From NCBI GenBank assembly GCA_945921235.1, contig CAMEKH010000004.1:1-49072 (forward strand): a stretch of 49,072 bases of DNA. The letters run 5' to 3'. Below, piece after piece: positions 38,713-47,710 of this stretch; the first letter of the stretch is position 1; each line of letters starts with the position of its first letter. The notes beneath the pieces are model-generated. The model was not told the DNA's origin. It saw nothing but the letters and a program-made list of their open reading frames with translations, and made no database searches. Position numbers and translations under genes: made by a program. This stretch comes from an uncultured Prevotellaceae bacterium. Its GTDB lineage: Bacteria > Bacteroidota > Bacteroidia > Bacteroidales > Muribaculaceae.

Positions 38713-39798
38713 ATGGACGCAAAATCACATAAGACAGCACTCATAACAGGAATTACCGGACAAGATGGCTCATTCTTAGCCGAATTTCTGCTCGAAAAGG
38801 GCTACGAAGTGCATGGCATCATTCGCCGAAGCAGCTCGTTCAACACAGGGCGCATTGAGCATCTTTATCTCGATGAATGGGTGCGCGACATGAAGCGGAA
38901 ACGCCTCGTCAATCTCCATTACGGCGATATGACCGACTCCAGCTCGCTGATTCGAATAATCCAAGAAGTTCAACCCGACGAAATATATAATCTTGCCGCT
39001 CAAAGCCACGTGAAAGTTTCTTTTGATGTGCCCGAATACACTGCCGATGCCGATGCTGTGGGCACTCTGCGACTTCTCGAAGCCGTGAGAATATTGAAGC
39101 GCGAAAAAGTTACGAAAATATATCAGGCAAGCACCTCCGAGCTTTATGGAAAGGTTCAGGAAGTGCCTCAAAACGAGCGTACTCCTTTCTATCCGCGCAG
39201 CCCATACGCCTGCGCAAAGCTCTATGGATTCTGGATTACGAAAAACTATCGCGAAAGCTATGGAATGTATGCCGTGAACGGGATTCTCTTCAACCACGAA
39301 AGCGAGCGACGCGGCGAGACTTTCGTGACTCGAAAAATCACTATTGCAGCAGCTCGCATTGCCAACGGATTGCAGGATAAGCTCTACCTCGGCAACCTCA
39401 ACGCCTACCGCGACTGGGGCTATGCCAAAGATTATGTGGAGTGCATGTGGCTGATAATGCAACAGCCCGAGCCCGATGATTTCGTGATTGCTACCGGCGA
39501 ATACCACACCGTGCGCGAATTCACCACCTTGGCTTTTGCTCGCGTAGGCATCAACCTTGAATGGCAGGGCGAAGGAATAGATGAAAAGGGTATCGACAGT
39601 GCCACCGGAAGGGTGATTGTGGAAGTCGACCCTAAATACTTCCGCCCGGCTGAAGTGGAACAGCTTCTCGGCGACCCCACTAAAGCTCGCACAGTGCTCG
39701 GCTGGAATCCTCGCCGCACATCGTTCAATGAACTTGTCAACATTATGGTCGACAATGATATGCGCCTCGTGAAAGAGGACCCTCACAATGTGAGATAA
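38713..39798 (+). CDS. gmd: GDP-mannose 4,6-dehydratase
   Basis: 361 residues. It converts GDP-D-mannose to GDP-4-keto-6-deoxy-D-mannose, the first step to GDP-L-fucose. Motifs: NADP-binding GITGQDGS (13-20), catalytic Thr141 and Glu143 in '[12 protein letters not shown]', Tyr165-x3-Lys169 in '[10 protein letters not shown]', and '[16 protein letters not shown]'. Normal length. It is followed 13 bases later by fcl. Confidence 0.96.
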   Translation: MDAKSHKTALITGITGQDGSFLAEFLLEKGYEVHGIIRRSSSFNTGRIEHLYLDEWVRDMKRKRLVNLHYGDMTDSSSLIRIIQEVQPDEIYNLAAQSHVKVSFDVPEYTADADAVGTLRLLEAVRILKREKVTKIYQASTSELYGKVQEVPQNERTPFYPRSPYACAKLYGFWITKNYRESYGMYAVNGILFNHESERRGETFVTRKITIAAARIANGLQDKLYLGNLNAYRDWGYAKDYVECMWLIMQQPEPDDFVIATGEYHTVREFTTLAFARVGINLEWQGEGIDEKGIDSATGRVIVEVDPKYFRPAEVEQLLGDPTKARTVLGWNPRRTSFNELVNIMVDNDMRLVKEDPHNVR

Positions 39799-39811
39799 GA
39801 ACAACTCTAAA

Positions 39812-40915
39812 ATGGAAAAAGACTCTAAAATTTATGTTGCCGGGCACAGAGGTTTGGTCGGCTCGGCTATATGGAACAACCTTACGAAAAAAGGCTACAC
39901 CAACCTTGTGGGCAGAACCCACCACGAACTCGACCTGCTCGATGCTGTGGCTGTGCGACGTTTTTTCGATGAGGAACAGCCTGAATATGTTATTCTTGCT
40001 GCCGCTCATGTAGGCGGAATTATGGCTAACAGCATCTACCGCGCCGATTTCATCTACCAAAATCTGCAAATTCAGCAAAATGTGATTGGCGAAAGTTTCC
40101 GCCATGGCGTAAAAAAACTGCTGTTTCTCGGCAGCACTTGCATCTATCCGCGCGATGCTCAGCAGCCTATCCCCGAAGATGCTCTACTCACTTCGCCACT
40201 CGAATATACCAATGAGCCATACGCTATTGCTAAAATCGCCGGACTGAAGTTGTGTGAGAGCTTTAATCTTCAATATGGCACTAATTACATCGCCGTGATG
40301 CCCACCAACCTCTACGGACCTAACGACAATTTTAATCTCGAGACGAGCCATGTTTTGCCGGCAATGATTAGGAAAATTCATCTTGCCAAGATGCTTCACG
40401 AAGGCAATTTCGATGCCGTGCGCGCCGACCTCAACCGGCGTCCCATAGAGGGCATTGACAGCTCGGCTTCCGACGATGCAATTCTTTCCATTCTCAATAA
40501 ATACGGCATCACTCGCAGCTACCTGCTACTTTGGGGCACAGGAAAGCCTATTCGCGAATTCCTGTGGAGCGAGGATATGGCTGATGCTTCAGTATATGTG
40601 CTCGAACACATCGATTTCGCCGACACTTACAAGGGCAATCCCGTTACTCCCGGAACTGCCGAAGCTGCGAAGCGCGAAATTCGCAACTGCCACATCAACA
40701 TTGGTAGCGGAAAGGAAATAACTATTGCCGAGCTTGCTCTATTGGTGAAAAGCACCATAGGCTACTGCGGCGAAATAAAGTGGGATTCTTCAAAGCCCGA
40801 CGGCACTATGCGCAAGCTCACCGATGTGAGCCGGCTTCATTCCCTCGGGTGGCATCACAGCATGGAAATTGAAGATGGTGTAAGAACTCTCTACAATTGG
40901 TATCTAAAGAATTAA
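39812..40915 (+). CDS. fcl: GDP-L-fucose synthase
   Basis: 367 residues; an epimerase-reductase that makes GDP-L-fucose from the Gmd product. NADP-binding 'GHRGLVGSAI' (11-20), Ser108 and Cys110 in 'LGSTCIYPR', and catalytic Tyr137-x3-Lys141 in 'EPYAIAKIAG'. The ~40-residue insertion (NFDAVRADLNRRPIEGIDSS and on), absent in the 321-residue E. coli enzyme, is usual in Bacteroidetes. Its TAA is followed at once by the next ATG. Confidence 0.95.
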   Translation: MEKDSKIYVAGHRGLVGSAIWNNLTKKGYTNLVGRTHHELDLLDAVAVRRFFDEEQPEYVILAAAHVGGIMANSIYRADFIYQNLQIQQNVIGESFRHGVKKLLFLGSTCIYPRDAQQPIPEDALLTSPLEYTNEPYAIAKIAGLKLCESFNLQYGTNYIAVMPTNLYGPNDNFNLETSHVLPAMIRKIHLAKMLHEGNFDAVRADLNRRPIEGIDSSASDDAILSILNKYGITRSYLLLWGTGKPIREFLWSEDMADASVYVLEHIDFADTYKGNPVTPGTAEAAKREIRNCHINIGSGKEITIAELALLVKSTIGYCGEIKWDSSKPDGTMRKLTDVSRLHSLGWHHSMEIEDGVRTLYNWYLKN

Positions 40916-41932
40916 ATGGAAATCACCGCAACTCTCCCGGCTATCTCTGCTATCGGCTGTTTTTTTGTGGCATGGACAGCAATTCTCTACTACTGCGAGA
41001 AGCTATATATCGCAGCAGCTCTGCGCTATGGCATCACCGACAAATCATCGGGAGGCACTATAGCCTCGGGAGGCGGTATCATTTTTCCTCTTGCCTACAT
41101 AGCAAGTGAGTTTTTCTCGCTGCTCACCCAAGGTGCGTTTCAATATCCGCTGTTTCTTATCGGAGCGGTAATAATAGCTTCGGTGAGCTTCCTCGACGAC
41201 GCAAAGCCTCAATCTCCGCTAATGCGTCTTGCAGTGCACTTCGCATGTGCCGCACTATTAGTGTGGCAAGTGTGTTACACCACAGGCTCTGCCATTCCAG
41301 CATGGCTCATAGCCCTGCTTGCAATTGCTACGGTAGCTATTGTAAACGCATTCAACTTTATGGACGGAATAAAAGGCATCACCGGTTGCTATGCCTTGTC
41401 GGTAATACTGCCACTTATGGCAGCCGGCTGTCCTGAACATTCTGAATTAGTGCTTTTAGCTCTTGTTCCTGCCACAGCAGTGTTTTGCACATTCAATTTC
41501 CGCACACCCGAGCGATGCTACTGCGGCGATGTGGGTGCTATATTTCTCGGCTATGCCGCCGCTCTGTTTTTATGCATCTACAGCATCAGTGGCACCCGTG
41601 GAGAAGAAAGTGTTTCACTCGATGCTTCAGCGGCAATTTTCATCATCGTATATCTTGTGGATTTCTCTCTCACACTGTTGCGGCGCATTGTCAAGCGCGA
41701 GAATCTCTTTGAGTCGCACCACTCGCACCTTTATCAGCGTCTTGCCTATGAGTGCCACATTCCACACATGGCGATAGCCGCAGTCTACGCACTGCTACAA
41801 GTAGCAATTTCCACACTCTATTTATTTATGCCTGCTACTATGCACTTGCCCTATTTAGGCATATCGGCACTCACTCTTGCAATTCTTCACACCATTATCT
41901 ATCGCAACATCGAGCCGAAAAGCAATAGTTGA
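40916..41932 (+). CDS. Polyprenyl-phosphate sugar-1-phosphate transferase (WecA/MraY family)
   Basis: 338 residues with about ten membrane helices. Signature sites: Asp94-Asp95 in 'FLDDAK', 'NAFNFMDGIKG' (144-154), 'CGDVGA' (203-208) and the His motif 'ESHHSHLYQRL' (266-276). The enzyme loads a sugar-1-phosphate from a UDP-sugar onto undecaprenyl phosphate and so starts a lipid-linked glycan. The position after GDP-fucose genes points to O-antigen, capsule or protein O-glycan synthesis, not to peptidoglycan. Zero-base spacing from fcl means translational coupling. Confidence 0.9.
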   Translation: MEITATLPAISAIGCFFVAWTAILYYCEKLYIAAALRYGITDKSSGGTIASGGGIIFPLAYIASEFFSLLTQGAFQYPLFLIGAVIIASVSFLDDAKPQSPLMRLAVHFACAALLVWQVCYTTGSAIPAWLIALLAIATVAIVNAFNFMDGIKGITGCYALSVILPLMAAGCPEHSELVLLALVPATAVFCTFNFRTPERCYCGDVGAIFLGYAAALFLCIYSISGTRGEESVSLDASAAIFIIVYLVDFSLTLLRRIVKRENLFESHHSHLYQRLAYECHIPHMAIAAVYALLQVAISTLYLFMPATMHLPYLGISALTLAILHTIIYRNIEPKSNS

Positions 41933-42287
41933 GCGCACACAAATCAGGCAAGCACGCGCACCGATGCGCCATTTGCAATAGTCTTAGAATTGATATCCAA
42001 TCATAAAGATAATTTACCATATTGCGCAGTGTTCCTTGCAAATAGCTATTGCTGAGCCTGATTACACCTACCTCACTGTTGAATCCGAGCAGAACATGAC
42101 GATACTCATTATTTTAAGCAAACATGGCGTTATTTTAATCGTTCAAGTGCCATTTCGCAAAATTTTTTGTCATTATTAAGCCTCAACATCGTTATTTTTC
42201 TTTGCTGCCAAGCATAAAATCGCTAACTTTGAGCATTGAATGACAACACAGGTTGCCTTCACTCTCTTTTAAACGCTTTTATTCTAT
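41933..42287. other. Intergenic stretch of about 350 bases
   Basis: There is a small hairpin, GCGCA/TGCGC (41955-41968), without a T-run. A near-palindrome GCAAATAGCTATTGC lies at 42038-42052, and the promoter of the S41 peptidase gene is at 42201-42231. I see no coding frame and no strong terminator for the glycan operon. Confidence 0.5.
42201..42231 (+). promoter_or_regulatory. Promoter of the S41 peptidase gene
   Basis: TTTG (42201-42204), a 19-base spacer and TAACTTTG (42224-42231) match the Bacteroidetes consensus exactly in both boxes. The leader would be about 60 bases. Confidence 0.75.
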
Positions 42288-42296
42288 TTGAAAAAA

Positions 42297-43334
42297 ATGA
42301 TATTCCGTTTCACTAAAATAATAACGATAGCCTCATTATTGCTTGCATCTCTGGTCGGTTGCCAAAAGCATGAGGAGTTTGCCAACGACCCTTACGGCAA
42401 TTTCGATGCTCTGTGGAAAGAAATCGATGAGCACTATTGTTTCTTCAAGTATAAAGACCTCAATTGGGCTGAAATAGGTGCCAAATATCGTGCTCAAGTG
42501 CTTCCTGTGATGTCGCCCACCGAACTTTTCGACGTGTGTGCTGCTATGCTCCGCGAGCTGAAAGACGGGCACACCAATCTCATTTCTTCATGGGACGTAT
42601 CGCGCTACTGGATTTGGGAGCAATATCCGCAAAACTACGATGAGCGGCTTATCAATGAATTCTACCTGAATTTCAACTATCGCAACTCATCGGGAATCAA
42701 ATACCAAATTCTCAGCAACAATTTCGGATATATGCACTACTCGAGTTTCAGCTCTACTATCGGCGAGGGGAATCTCGACAATGTTCTTGCCTATCTTGCA
42801 AGTTGCGACGGCTTGATTATCGACGTGCGCGACAATGGTGGAGGCTTCCTCACTAATGTGGAAACTCTCGTAGCTCGATTTATTACCGATGACATCTATG
42901 CCGGCTCTATTTCACACAAGACTGGACCCGGGCACGATGACTTTTCCGAGCCTTACGACTACTATTTTCACCCTGCCGATGCCGGACGAATAAAATTCCT
43001 GAAGCCTGTGGTGGTTCTCACCAACCGCGCTTCCTATAGTGCCACAAACAATTTCGTGTCGATAATGAAATATGTGCCGAACGTACGCATCGTTGGCGAC
43101 ACCACCGGTGGCGGAAGCGGACTGCCTTTCACCTCTGAAATTCCTTGTGGCTGGACGGTGCGCTTCTCAGCTTGCTCCATTCTCGACGCATCGGGAAAGG
43201 AAACCGAATTCGGCGTTGAGCCAAGCGAAGGGTGCAAGGTCGACATGACCGCCGAGGACCGCCTTGTCGGCAAGGACACCATTCTCGAAAAAGCGTTCAG
43301 CGTTCTCACCGACATGATTTCCGAGGGGCTGTAA
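42297..43334 (+). CDS. S41 family peptidase, lipoprotein
   Basis: 345 residues from ATG 42297; a TTG at 42288 would add MKK. The lipobox 'ASLVGCQK' places the acylated Cys at residue 22. The tail-specific protease core is seen in 'LRELKDGHTNL', 'DGLIIDVRDNGGGF' and 'VLTNRASYSATNNFVSIMK' (nucleophile Ser246 or Ser248), then 'VGDTTGGGSGLPF'. There is no separate PDZ domain. It probably cuts peptides or protein tails in the periplasm or at the outer membrane. It is alone in its transcription unit and converges with the alcohol dehydrogenase gene at nine bases. Confidence 0.87.
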   Translation: MIFRFTKIITIASLLLASLVGCQKHEEFANDPYGNFDALWKEIDEHYCFFKYKDLNWAEIGAKYRAQVLPVMSPTELFDVCAAMLRELKDGHTNLISSWDVSRYWIWEQYPQNYDERLINEFYLNFNYRNSSGIKYQILSNNFGYMHYSSFSSTIGEGNLDNVLAYLASCDGLIIDVRDNGGGFLTNVETLVARFITDDIYAGSISHKTGPGHDDFSEPYDYYFHPADAGRIKFLKPVVVLTNRASYSATNNFVSIMKYVPNVRIVGDTTGGGSGLPFTSEIPCGWTVRFSACSILDASGKETEFGVEPSEGCKVDMTAEDRLVGKDTILEKAFSVLTDMISEGL

Positions 43335-43343
43335 TTCACTTTT

Positions 43344-44510
43344 TCATGCAAAAGCGGCGGCATACAGACGCCTACAATCCTCCTCGCAATAGCGTTTCGG
43401 CGCATTCAGCGGGCTACCGCTTGCTATAGCATCGGTAGCCATTTTCGGCACTGCCGCAAAAAATGCCGCCTCATCTATTCCGTAGGCTTTAAGTGTGGGA
43501 ATATTGCACACTCGGCACAATTCATCCTCCGAAGCAAGGAATTTTGCCGATGCTGAAGCATCATCATCGTCACTGCCTGCCACTCCGATAGCACGAGCAA
43601 GCAATGCATACTTTCCTCGAGCCTCAGCCTCCATATCTCCAAGACAGACGCCAAGCAACATCGCATTTGAAATGCCATGCGGCACATGGAAAAGTGCACC
43701 TATGGGGCGGCTCATGCCATGAACCACCGTGACACTCGAATTGTTGATGCACACGCCTGCCTCAAGTGCGGCTAACGCCATTTGCTCTCGCGCTTCAGCA
43801 TTTGAACCATCAGTGTATGCCTCGGGCAGATAGCGCATAATGCGCTTCACCGCGCTCACCGCAAGAGCATCGGTTTCGGGCGTTGCTTTCACCGACACAA
43901 GCGACTCAATGGCATGAGTGAGGGCATCAAGCCCTGTAGCGGCTGTTACACTTGCCGGTGCCGAGAGCCCAAGGGTGTAATCCACAACAGCCACATCGGG
44001 GAGTAATGAATCACCTTTCAAAAGCATCTTTATGTTACGCTTTACATCGGTGATAATAGTGAATTTCGTAACCTCAGAGCCTGTTCCGGCTGTTGTAGGC
44101 ACTGCCACCACCTTAGGCATATCACACTCTATCACCTTGCCGTTATAGTCGGCAATTTCGCCCGGACACACCGTCATAGCGGCAATAGCCTTGGCAGAAT
44201 CGAGCGGACTGCCGCCACCCACTCCTATGCAGAAGTCGCACGCTGCATCACGATATATTCTCACTCCGGTGGCAATCATCGTATCGGTAGGCTCACCGGT
44301 TATTCCATCGAACACCACATATTCCATTCGCTCACTTTCAAGCACTGCTTCCAAGCGTGCCATTATCGGCGACTTGCCGACATGCGGACCGGTAACCACC
44401 AATGCCTTTGTTCCACAACTCTTTATCACTCCAGCCGCTTCTTGCAGTGAATCGGCTCCAACAAATATTTCCGATGGCACTCTAAGTGCCGCAGCAAACG
44501 TCTTTTTCAT
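43344..44510 (-). CDS. Iron-containing (group III) alcohol dehydrogenase
   Basis: 388 residues from ATG 44510 (MKKTFAAALRVPSEIFVG); the frame is open to 44534, but that part is not needed. NAD(P) binding: 'CIGVGGGSPLDSAKAIA' (GGGS 98-101). Metal ligands: Asp195 and His199 in 'GLDALTHAIES', His264 in 'VVHGMSRPIG' and His278 in 'FHVPHGIS'. It interconverts alcohols and aldehydes or ketones, probably in fermentation; the substrate cannot be told. It is divergent from the cation-efflux gene, with overlapping promoter regions. Confidence 0.92.
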   Translation of the reverse strand: MKKTFAAALRVPSEIFVGADSLQEAAGVIKSCGTKALVVTGPHVGKSPIMARLEAVLESERMEYVVFDGITGEPTDTMIATGVRIYRDAACDFCIGVGGGSPLDSAKAIAAMTVCPGEIADYNGKVIECDMPKVVAVPTTAGTGSEVTKFTIITDVKRNIKMLLKGDSLLPDVAVVDYTLGLSAPASVTAATGLDALTHAIESLVSVKATPETDALAVSAVKRIMRYLPEAYTDGSNAEAREQMALAALEAGVCINNSSVTVVHGMSRPIGALFHVPHGISNAMLLGVCLGDMEAEARGKYALLARAIGVAGSDDDDASASAKFLASEDELCRVCNIPTLKAYGIDEAAFFAAVPKMATDAIASGSPLNAPKRYCEEDCRRLYAAAFA

Positions 44511-44531
44511 TTCATGATAAATTAATTCGCA

Positions 44532-44539
44532 CAAAGTTA
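44532..44539 (-). promoter_or_regulatory. -7 box for the alcohol dehydrogenase gene
   Basis: On the - strand this reads TAACTTTG, an exact TAnnTTTG match, 21 bases before ATG 44510. The -33 element is unclear. Confidence 0.5.
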
Positions 44540-44561
44540 CACATAAAGAGAATTATTTCAG

Positions 44562-44569
44562 TAAATTTG
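44562..44569 (+). promoter_or_regulatory. -7 box for the cation-efflux gene
   Basis: TAAATTTG is an exact TAnnTTTG match, 27 bases before ATG 44597. The -33 region overlaps the opposite promoter at 44532-44539, so the two units may compete. Confidence 0.5.
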
Positions 44570-44596
44570 CCTCGATTTTTAAACACTGCTATAAAA

Positions 44597-45529
44597 ATGG
44601 GGGAAAAAATCATTTCAGCTAATCCTTACGAAAAAGAGGTGTATCGCATCACGCTGCTCGGCTCGTTTGCAAATTTCTTGCTCTTGCTCTTGAAGTTTTT
44701 TGCAGGAATAATCGGCAATAGTGCCGCCATGATTGCCGATGCAGTGCATTCGCTGTCGGATTTCGTGACCGACATTGTGGTTATAGTGTTTGTGCGCTTC
44801 TCTAATAAGCCCAAAGATGAATTCTACGACTACGGCTACGGCAAATATGAAACACTCGCCACGGCAATCATCGGAGTAATTCTCTTCATTGTAGGCTTCG
44901 GAATTCTATGGAGCGGTGCAGGAAGCATTCACCGCTTCTACACCACCGGAGAGCTTGAGCAACCCGGAATGTTGGCGTTAGTCATGGCATTGGTATCAAT
45001 TGTAGTGAAAGAGATTCTCTACCGCATCACCGCTGCCACCGGGCGCAAAGTGAACTCGCAGGTAGTAGTGGCAAATGCATGGCATCACCGTAGCGACGCT
45101 CTCTCGTCGATTGGCACGGCAATAGGCATAGGTGGCGCAATCTTCTTAGGCGAAGGCTGGCAGGTCCTCGACCCTATCGCTGCCATCATAGTGAGCTTCT
45201 TCATCATGAAAGTGGCTATACAGCTACTTATTCCCAGTTTCGGCGAGCTGCTTGAGAAATCGCTACCTGCCGATGTTGAAAAGAAAATAGAGAACATCAT
45301 TCTCTCGTTCCCGGGTGTCACCGAGCCACATCATCTGCGCACTCGACGTATTGGCAAATACTATGCTATCGAAGTGCACCTGCGCATGGACGGCAATATC
45401 ACTCTGCGCAAAGCCCACGACACGGCAACGGCTATAGAGCACAAAATCAAAGCCGACTTTGGCGAACAGACGCTTATCAACATTCATCTCGAGCCTATAA
45501 AGAACAGCTCCGACAAAAAGCAATCATAG
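44597..45529 (+). CDS. Cation diffusion facilitator family transporter
   Basis: 310 residues from ATG 44597 (MGEKIISANPYEKEVYR); a longer frame from 44486 runs back into the divergent gene and is rejected. Six membrane helices. The transport site is His51-x3-Asp55 in 'DAVHSLSDFVTD' and His163-x3-Asp167 in 'WHHRSDALSS', a pattern expected for zinc-type exporters. The cytoplasmic C-terminal domain (LRTRRIGKYYAIEVHLRMDG) has the usual fold. It exports a divalent metal by proton antiport. Confidence 0.93.
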   Translation: MGEKIISANPYEKEVYRITLLGSFANFLLLLLKFFAGIIGNSAAMIADAVHSLSDFVTDIVVIVFVRFSNKPKDEFYDYGYGKYETLATAIIGVILFIVGFGILWSGAGSIHRFYTTGELEQPGMLALVMALVSIVVKEILYRITAATGRKVNSQVVVANAWHHRSDALSSIGTAIGIGGAIFLGEGWQVLDPIAAIIVSFFIMKVAIQLLIPSFGELLEKSLPADVEKKIENIILSFPGVTEPHHLRTRRIGKYYAIEVHLRMDGNITLRKAHDTATAIEHKIKADFGEQTLINIHLEPIKNSSDKKQS

Positions 45530-45548
45530 ATATCGCAACACACTAATT

Positions 45549-46214
45549 ATGAGCAACAACGAATATATGCCGCAGCTCTTCAATTTCTTGAGCCTGCTTT
45601 CTGTGAATAATAACCGCGAGTGGTTTAATTGCCACAAAGAAGAATTCAACTATCTGCGCAACCTTTGGCTCGCCGACCTCAAGCTGCTCATAGGGCGCAT
45701 GGCTGAATACGACAATTCGCTGCGTGGCGTCGATGTGAAAGACTGCGTGTATAGAATCTACCGCGATATTCGCTTCAGTCCCAACAAACTGCCATATAAG
45801 ACATATCTCGGAGCTGTCATTGCCCGCGGCGGGCGAAAAACGCCTAAATCATGCTACTATATTCATTTCGAGCCCGGACATTGCGGACTTTTTGGCGGTA
45901 TATGGTGCCCCGAACAAAGCATTCTCAATGCTTTGCGCCACGAAATCGACAATAACATAGAAGAATTCCTCGATATTATCGACGAACCATCTTTCAAGAG
46001 CCGCTACACACTTTCGGGCGACTCGCTAAAAACCATGCCTAAAGGCTTCCCGAAAGATTTGCCTCACGCAAAATACATAAAAATGAAGGAATATATATTC
46101 TCAATGCCCGTAGCCGACGATTATTTTCTACGTAACGACTGGATAGAACGTGCCGCAAGTGACTTTAAGCCCTCTAAGCCACTACACGACTTCCTCAACT
46201 ATGTGTTTGATTGA
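45549..46214 (+). CDS. DUF2461 (TIGR02453) family protein
   Basis: 221 residues. Family marks are 'LSVNNNREWFNCHKEEF', 'RIYRDIRFSPNKLPYKTYLG' and 'YYIHFEPGHCGLFGGIWCPE'. The protein is cytoplasmic, and I know of no established function for the family. It lies 19 bases after the cation-efflux gene, so probably in the same transcript. Confidence 0.9.
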   Translation: MSNNEYMPQLFNFLSLLSVNNNREWFNCHKEEFNYLRNLWLADLKLLIGRMAEYDNSLRGVDVKDCVYRIYRDIRFSPNKLPYKTYLGAVIARGGRKTPKSCYYIHFEPGHCGLFGGIWCPEQSILNALRHEIDNNIEEFLDIIDEPSFKSRYTLSGDSLKTMPKGFPKDLPHAKYIKMKEYIFSMPVADDYFLRNDWIERAASDFKPSKPLHDFLNYVFD

Positions 46215-46262
46215 CACCAAAGTAGGTTGTTTTTAGCACATTTTGCGTCAATGTGTGCCAAA

Positions 46263-46313
46263 GGTTAATGTTGTGTTAATGTTGAAATTAACCAAAAAAA
46301 AAGTCTAAATTTG
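46263..46313 (+). promoter_or_regulatory. Promoter and candidate operator of the vor operon
   Basis: -33 TTGA (46282-46285), a 20-base spacer and -7 TAAATTTG (46306-46313) form a good promoter. Over the -33 box lie an inverted repeat GGTTAAT/ATTAACC (46263-46269 and 46287-46293) and a tandem repeat GTTAATGTTG (46264-46273 and 46275-46284). This arrangement fits binding of a dimeric regulator; the factor is unknown. Confidence 0.6.
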
Positions 46314-46335
46314 CACATATAAACGATAACTGAAT

Positions 46336-46566
46336 ATGGCAAAAATAAGAGGTGCAGTAACTATTGAGGAGGAGAGGTGCAAGGGGTGCAATCTATGCGT
46401 TGCGGCATGCCCCGCACATGTACTCTCGCTCCAACCCAAAGAGGTCAACAACCGTGGCTATCATTTCGCATTCATGAGCTCACCCGAAAAGTGCATTGGT
46501 TGCTCAAGTTGCGCATTGGTTTGCCCCGACGCCTGCATAGAGGTGTACAGAATTAGAGAAGAATAA
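46336..46566 (+). CDS. vorD: 2-oxoacid:ferredoxin oxidoreductase, ferredoxin-like delta subunit
   Basis: 76 residues with two [4Fe-4S] motifs: C15-x2-C18-x2-C21-x3-C25-P and C53-x2-C56-x2-C59-x3-C63-P. It passes electrons from the TPP-bound radical on the beta subunit to external ferredoxin. It is the first gene of the four-gene operon. The symbol follows the VorDBAC naming used in Bacteroides; a KorDABC (2-oxoglutarate) enzyme would look similar. Confidence 0.88.
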   Translation: MAKIRGAVTIEEERCKGCNLCVAACPAHVLSLQPKEVNNRGYHFAFMSSPEKCIGCSSCALVCPDACIEVYRIREE

Positions 46567-46614
46567 CAAAACAACCCGACGACTACTTTTTTTATATATA
46601 CACAGTTCAATAAA

Positions 46615-47700
46615 ATGGAAGAAGTTAGACTGATGAAGGGAAACGAAGCATTGGCTCATGCTGCAATACGCTATAGTGCCGATGGATATTTCGGTTATCC
46701 TATAACCCCACAATCGGAGGTACTTGAAACACTTGAAGCCGAAATGCCATGGGACACTACAGGAATGGTAGTGCTTCAAGCTGAAAGTGAAATAGCCGCT
46801 ATCAATATGGTCTACGCCGGTGCTGCCTGCGGGAAAGCTGTGTTCACATCATCATCAAGCCCCGGTATAAGCCTTATGCAGGAAGGTCTCTCTTACATAG
46901 CTGCAAGTGAATTGCCGGCTCTTATAATCAATGTGATGCGCGGAGGTCCCGGATTGGGAACAATTCACCCCTCGCAAGCCGACTATTTTCAGGCTTGCAA
47001 AGGTGGAGGTCACGGCGACTACCACATGATTGTTCTCGCTCCCTCGAGCGTGCAGGAGATGTGCGATTTTGTGGGCTTAGGCTGGGATTTGGCTTTCAAA
47101 TACCGCACCCCGGCTATGATTCTCGCCGATGGCATTGTAGGACAAATGATGGAGAAAGTGGTGCTCCCCGAGCAACGCCCGCGTCGCACCGAAGAAGAAA
47201 TACGCCGCCAATGCCCTTGGGCCGTGACCGGGAAAAAAGGTCGCAAGCAAAATGTTGGGACTTCACTGGAACTCGACGACGACAAGATGGAGCAGAACAA
47301 CCTCCGCTTCCAGCGCACTTATCGCGAAATAGAGAAAAACGAAATTCGATGCGAATGCACAAACACTCTCGATTGCGACTATCTGCTTGTGGCTTTCGGC
47401 AGCATTGCGCGAATTTGCGAAAAAGTGATGGAAATGGCAGCCGAGGAAGGCTTGAAGCTCGGAATCGTGCGTCCTATCACGTTGTGGCCATTCCCCTACG
47501 CCCAAATAGCCGAAGCTGCCAAAGGCGTTAAAGGAATTCTCACCGTGGAGCTTGACGCCGGACAAATGATTGAAGACGTAAAACTCGCAGTGAACTGTAA
47601 CATCGAGGTGAAGCATTACGGCCGAATGGGCGGAAATGTACCTACCCCCGATGAAGTGCTGAACGCTCTCAAAGAGCTTTTCATCAACGAAAAGAAATAA
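46615..47700 (+). CDS. vorB: 2-oxoacid:ferredoxin oxidoreductase alpha subunit (VorB-like)
   Basis: 361 residues. N-terminal pyrimidine-binding domain: 'KGNEALAHAAIRYSADGYFG', 'YPITPQSE' and 'QAESEIAAINMVYAGAACGK', with the catalytic Glu. The C-terminal transketolase-like domain has 'YLLVAFGSIARICEKVMEMA' and 'VRPITLWPFPYAQI'. With the beta subunit it decarboxylates a 2-oxoacid to acyl-CoA and reduces ferredoxin. The family match is to 3-methyl-2-oxobutanoate (branched-chain) enzymes; specificity is inferred. Confidence 0.88.
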   Translation: MEEVRLMKGNEALAHAAIRYSADGYFGYPITPQSEVLETLEAEMPWDTTGMVVLQAESEIAAINMVYAGAACGKAVFTSSSSPGISLMQEGLSYIAASELPALIINVMRGGPGLGTIHPSQADYFQACKGGGHGDYHMIVLAPSSVQEMCDFVGLGWDLAFKYRTPAMILADGIVGQMMEKVVLPEQRPRRTEEEIRRQCPWAVTGKKGRKQNVGTSLELDDDKMEQNNLRFQRTYREIEKNEIRCECTNTLDCDYLLVAFGSIARICEKVMEMAAEEGLKLGIVRPITLWPFPYAQIAEAAKGVKGILTVELDAGQMIEDVKLAVNCNIEVKHYGRMGGNVPTPDEVLNALKELFINEKK

Positions 47701-47710
47701 ATTCTTGGCT

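Noticed and set aside
38776-39804. 342-codon open frame on the - strand opposite gmd
   Set aside because: It mirrors gmd codon use, has no domain or signal, and gmd is certain from its motifs.
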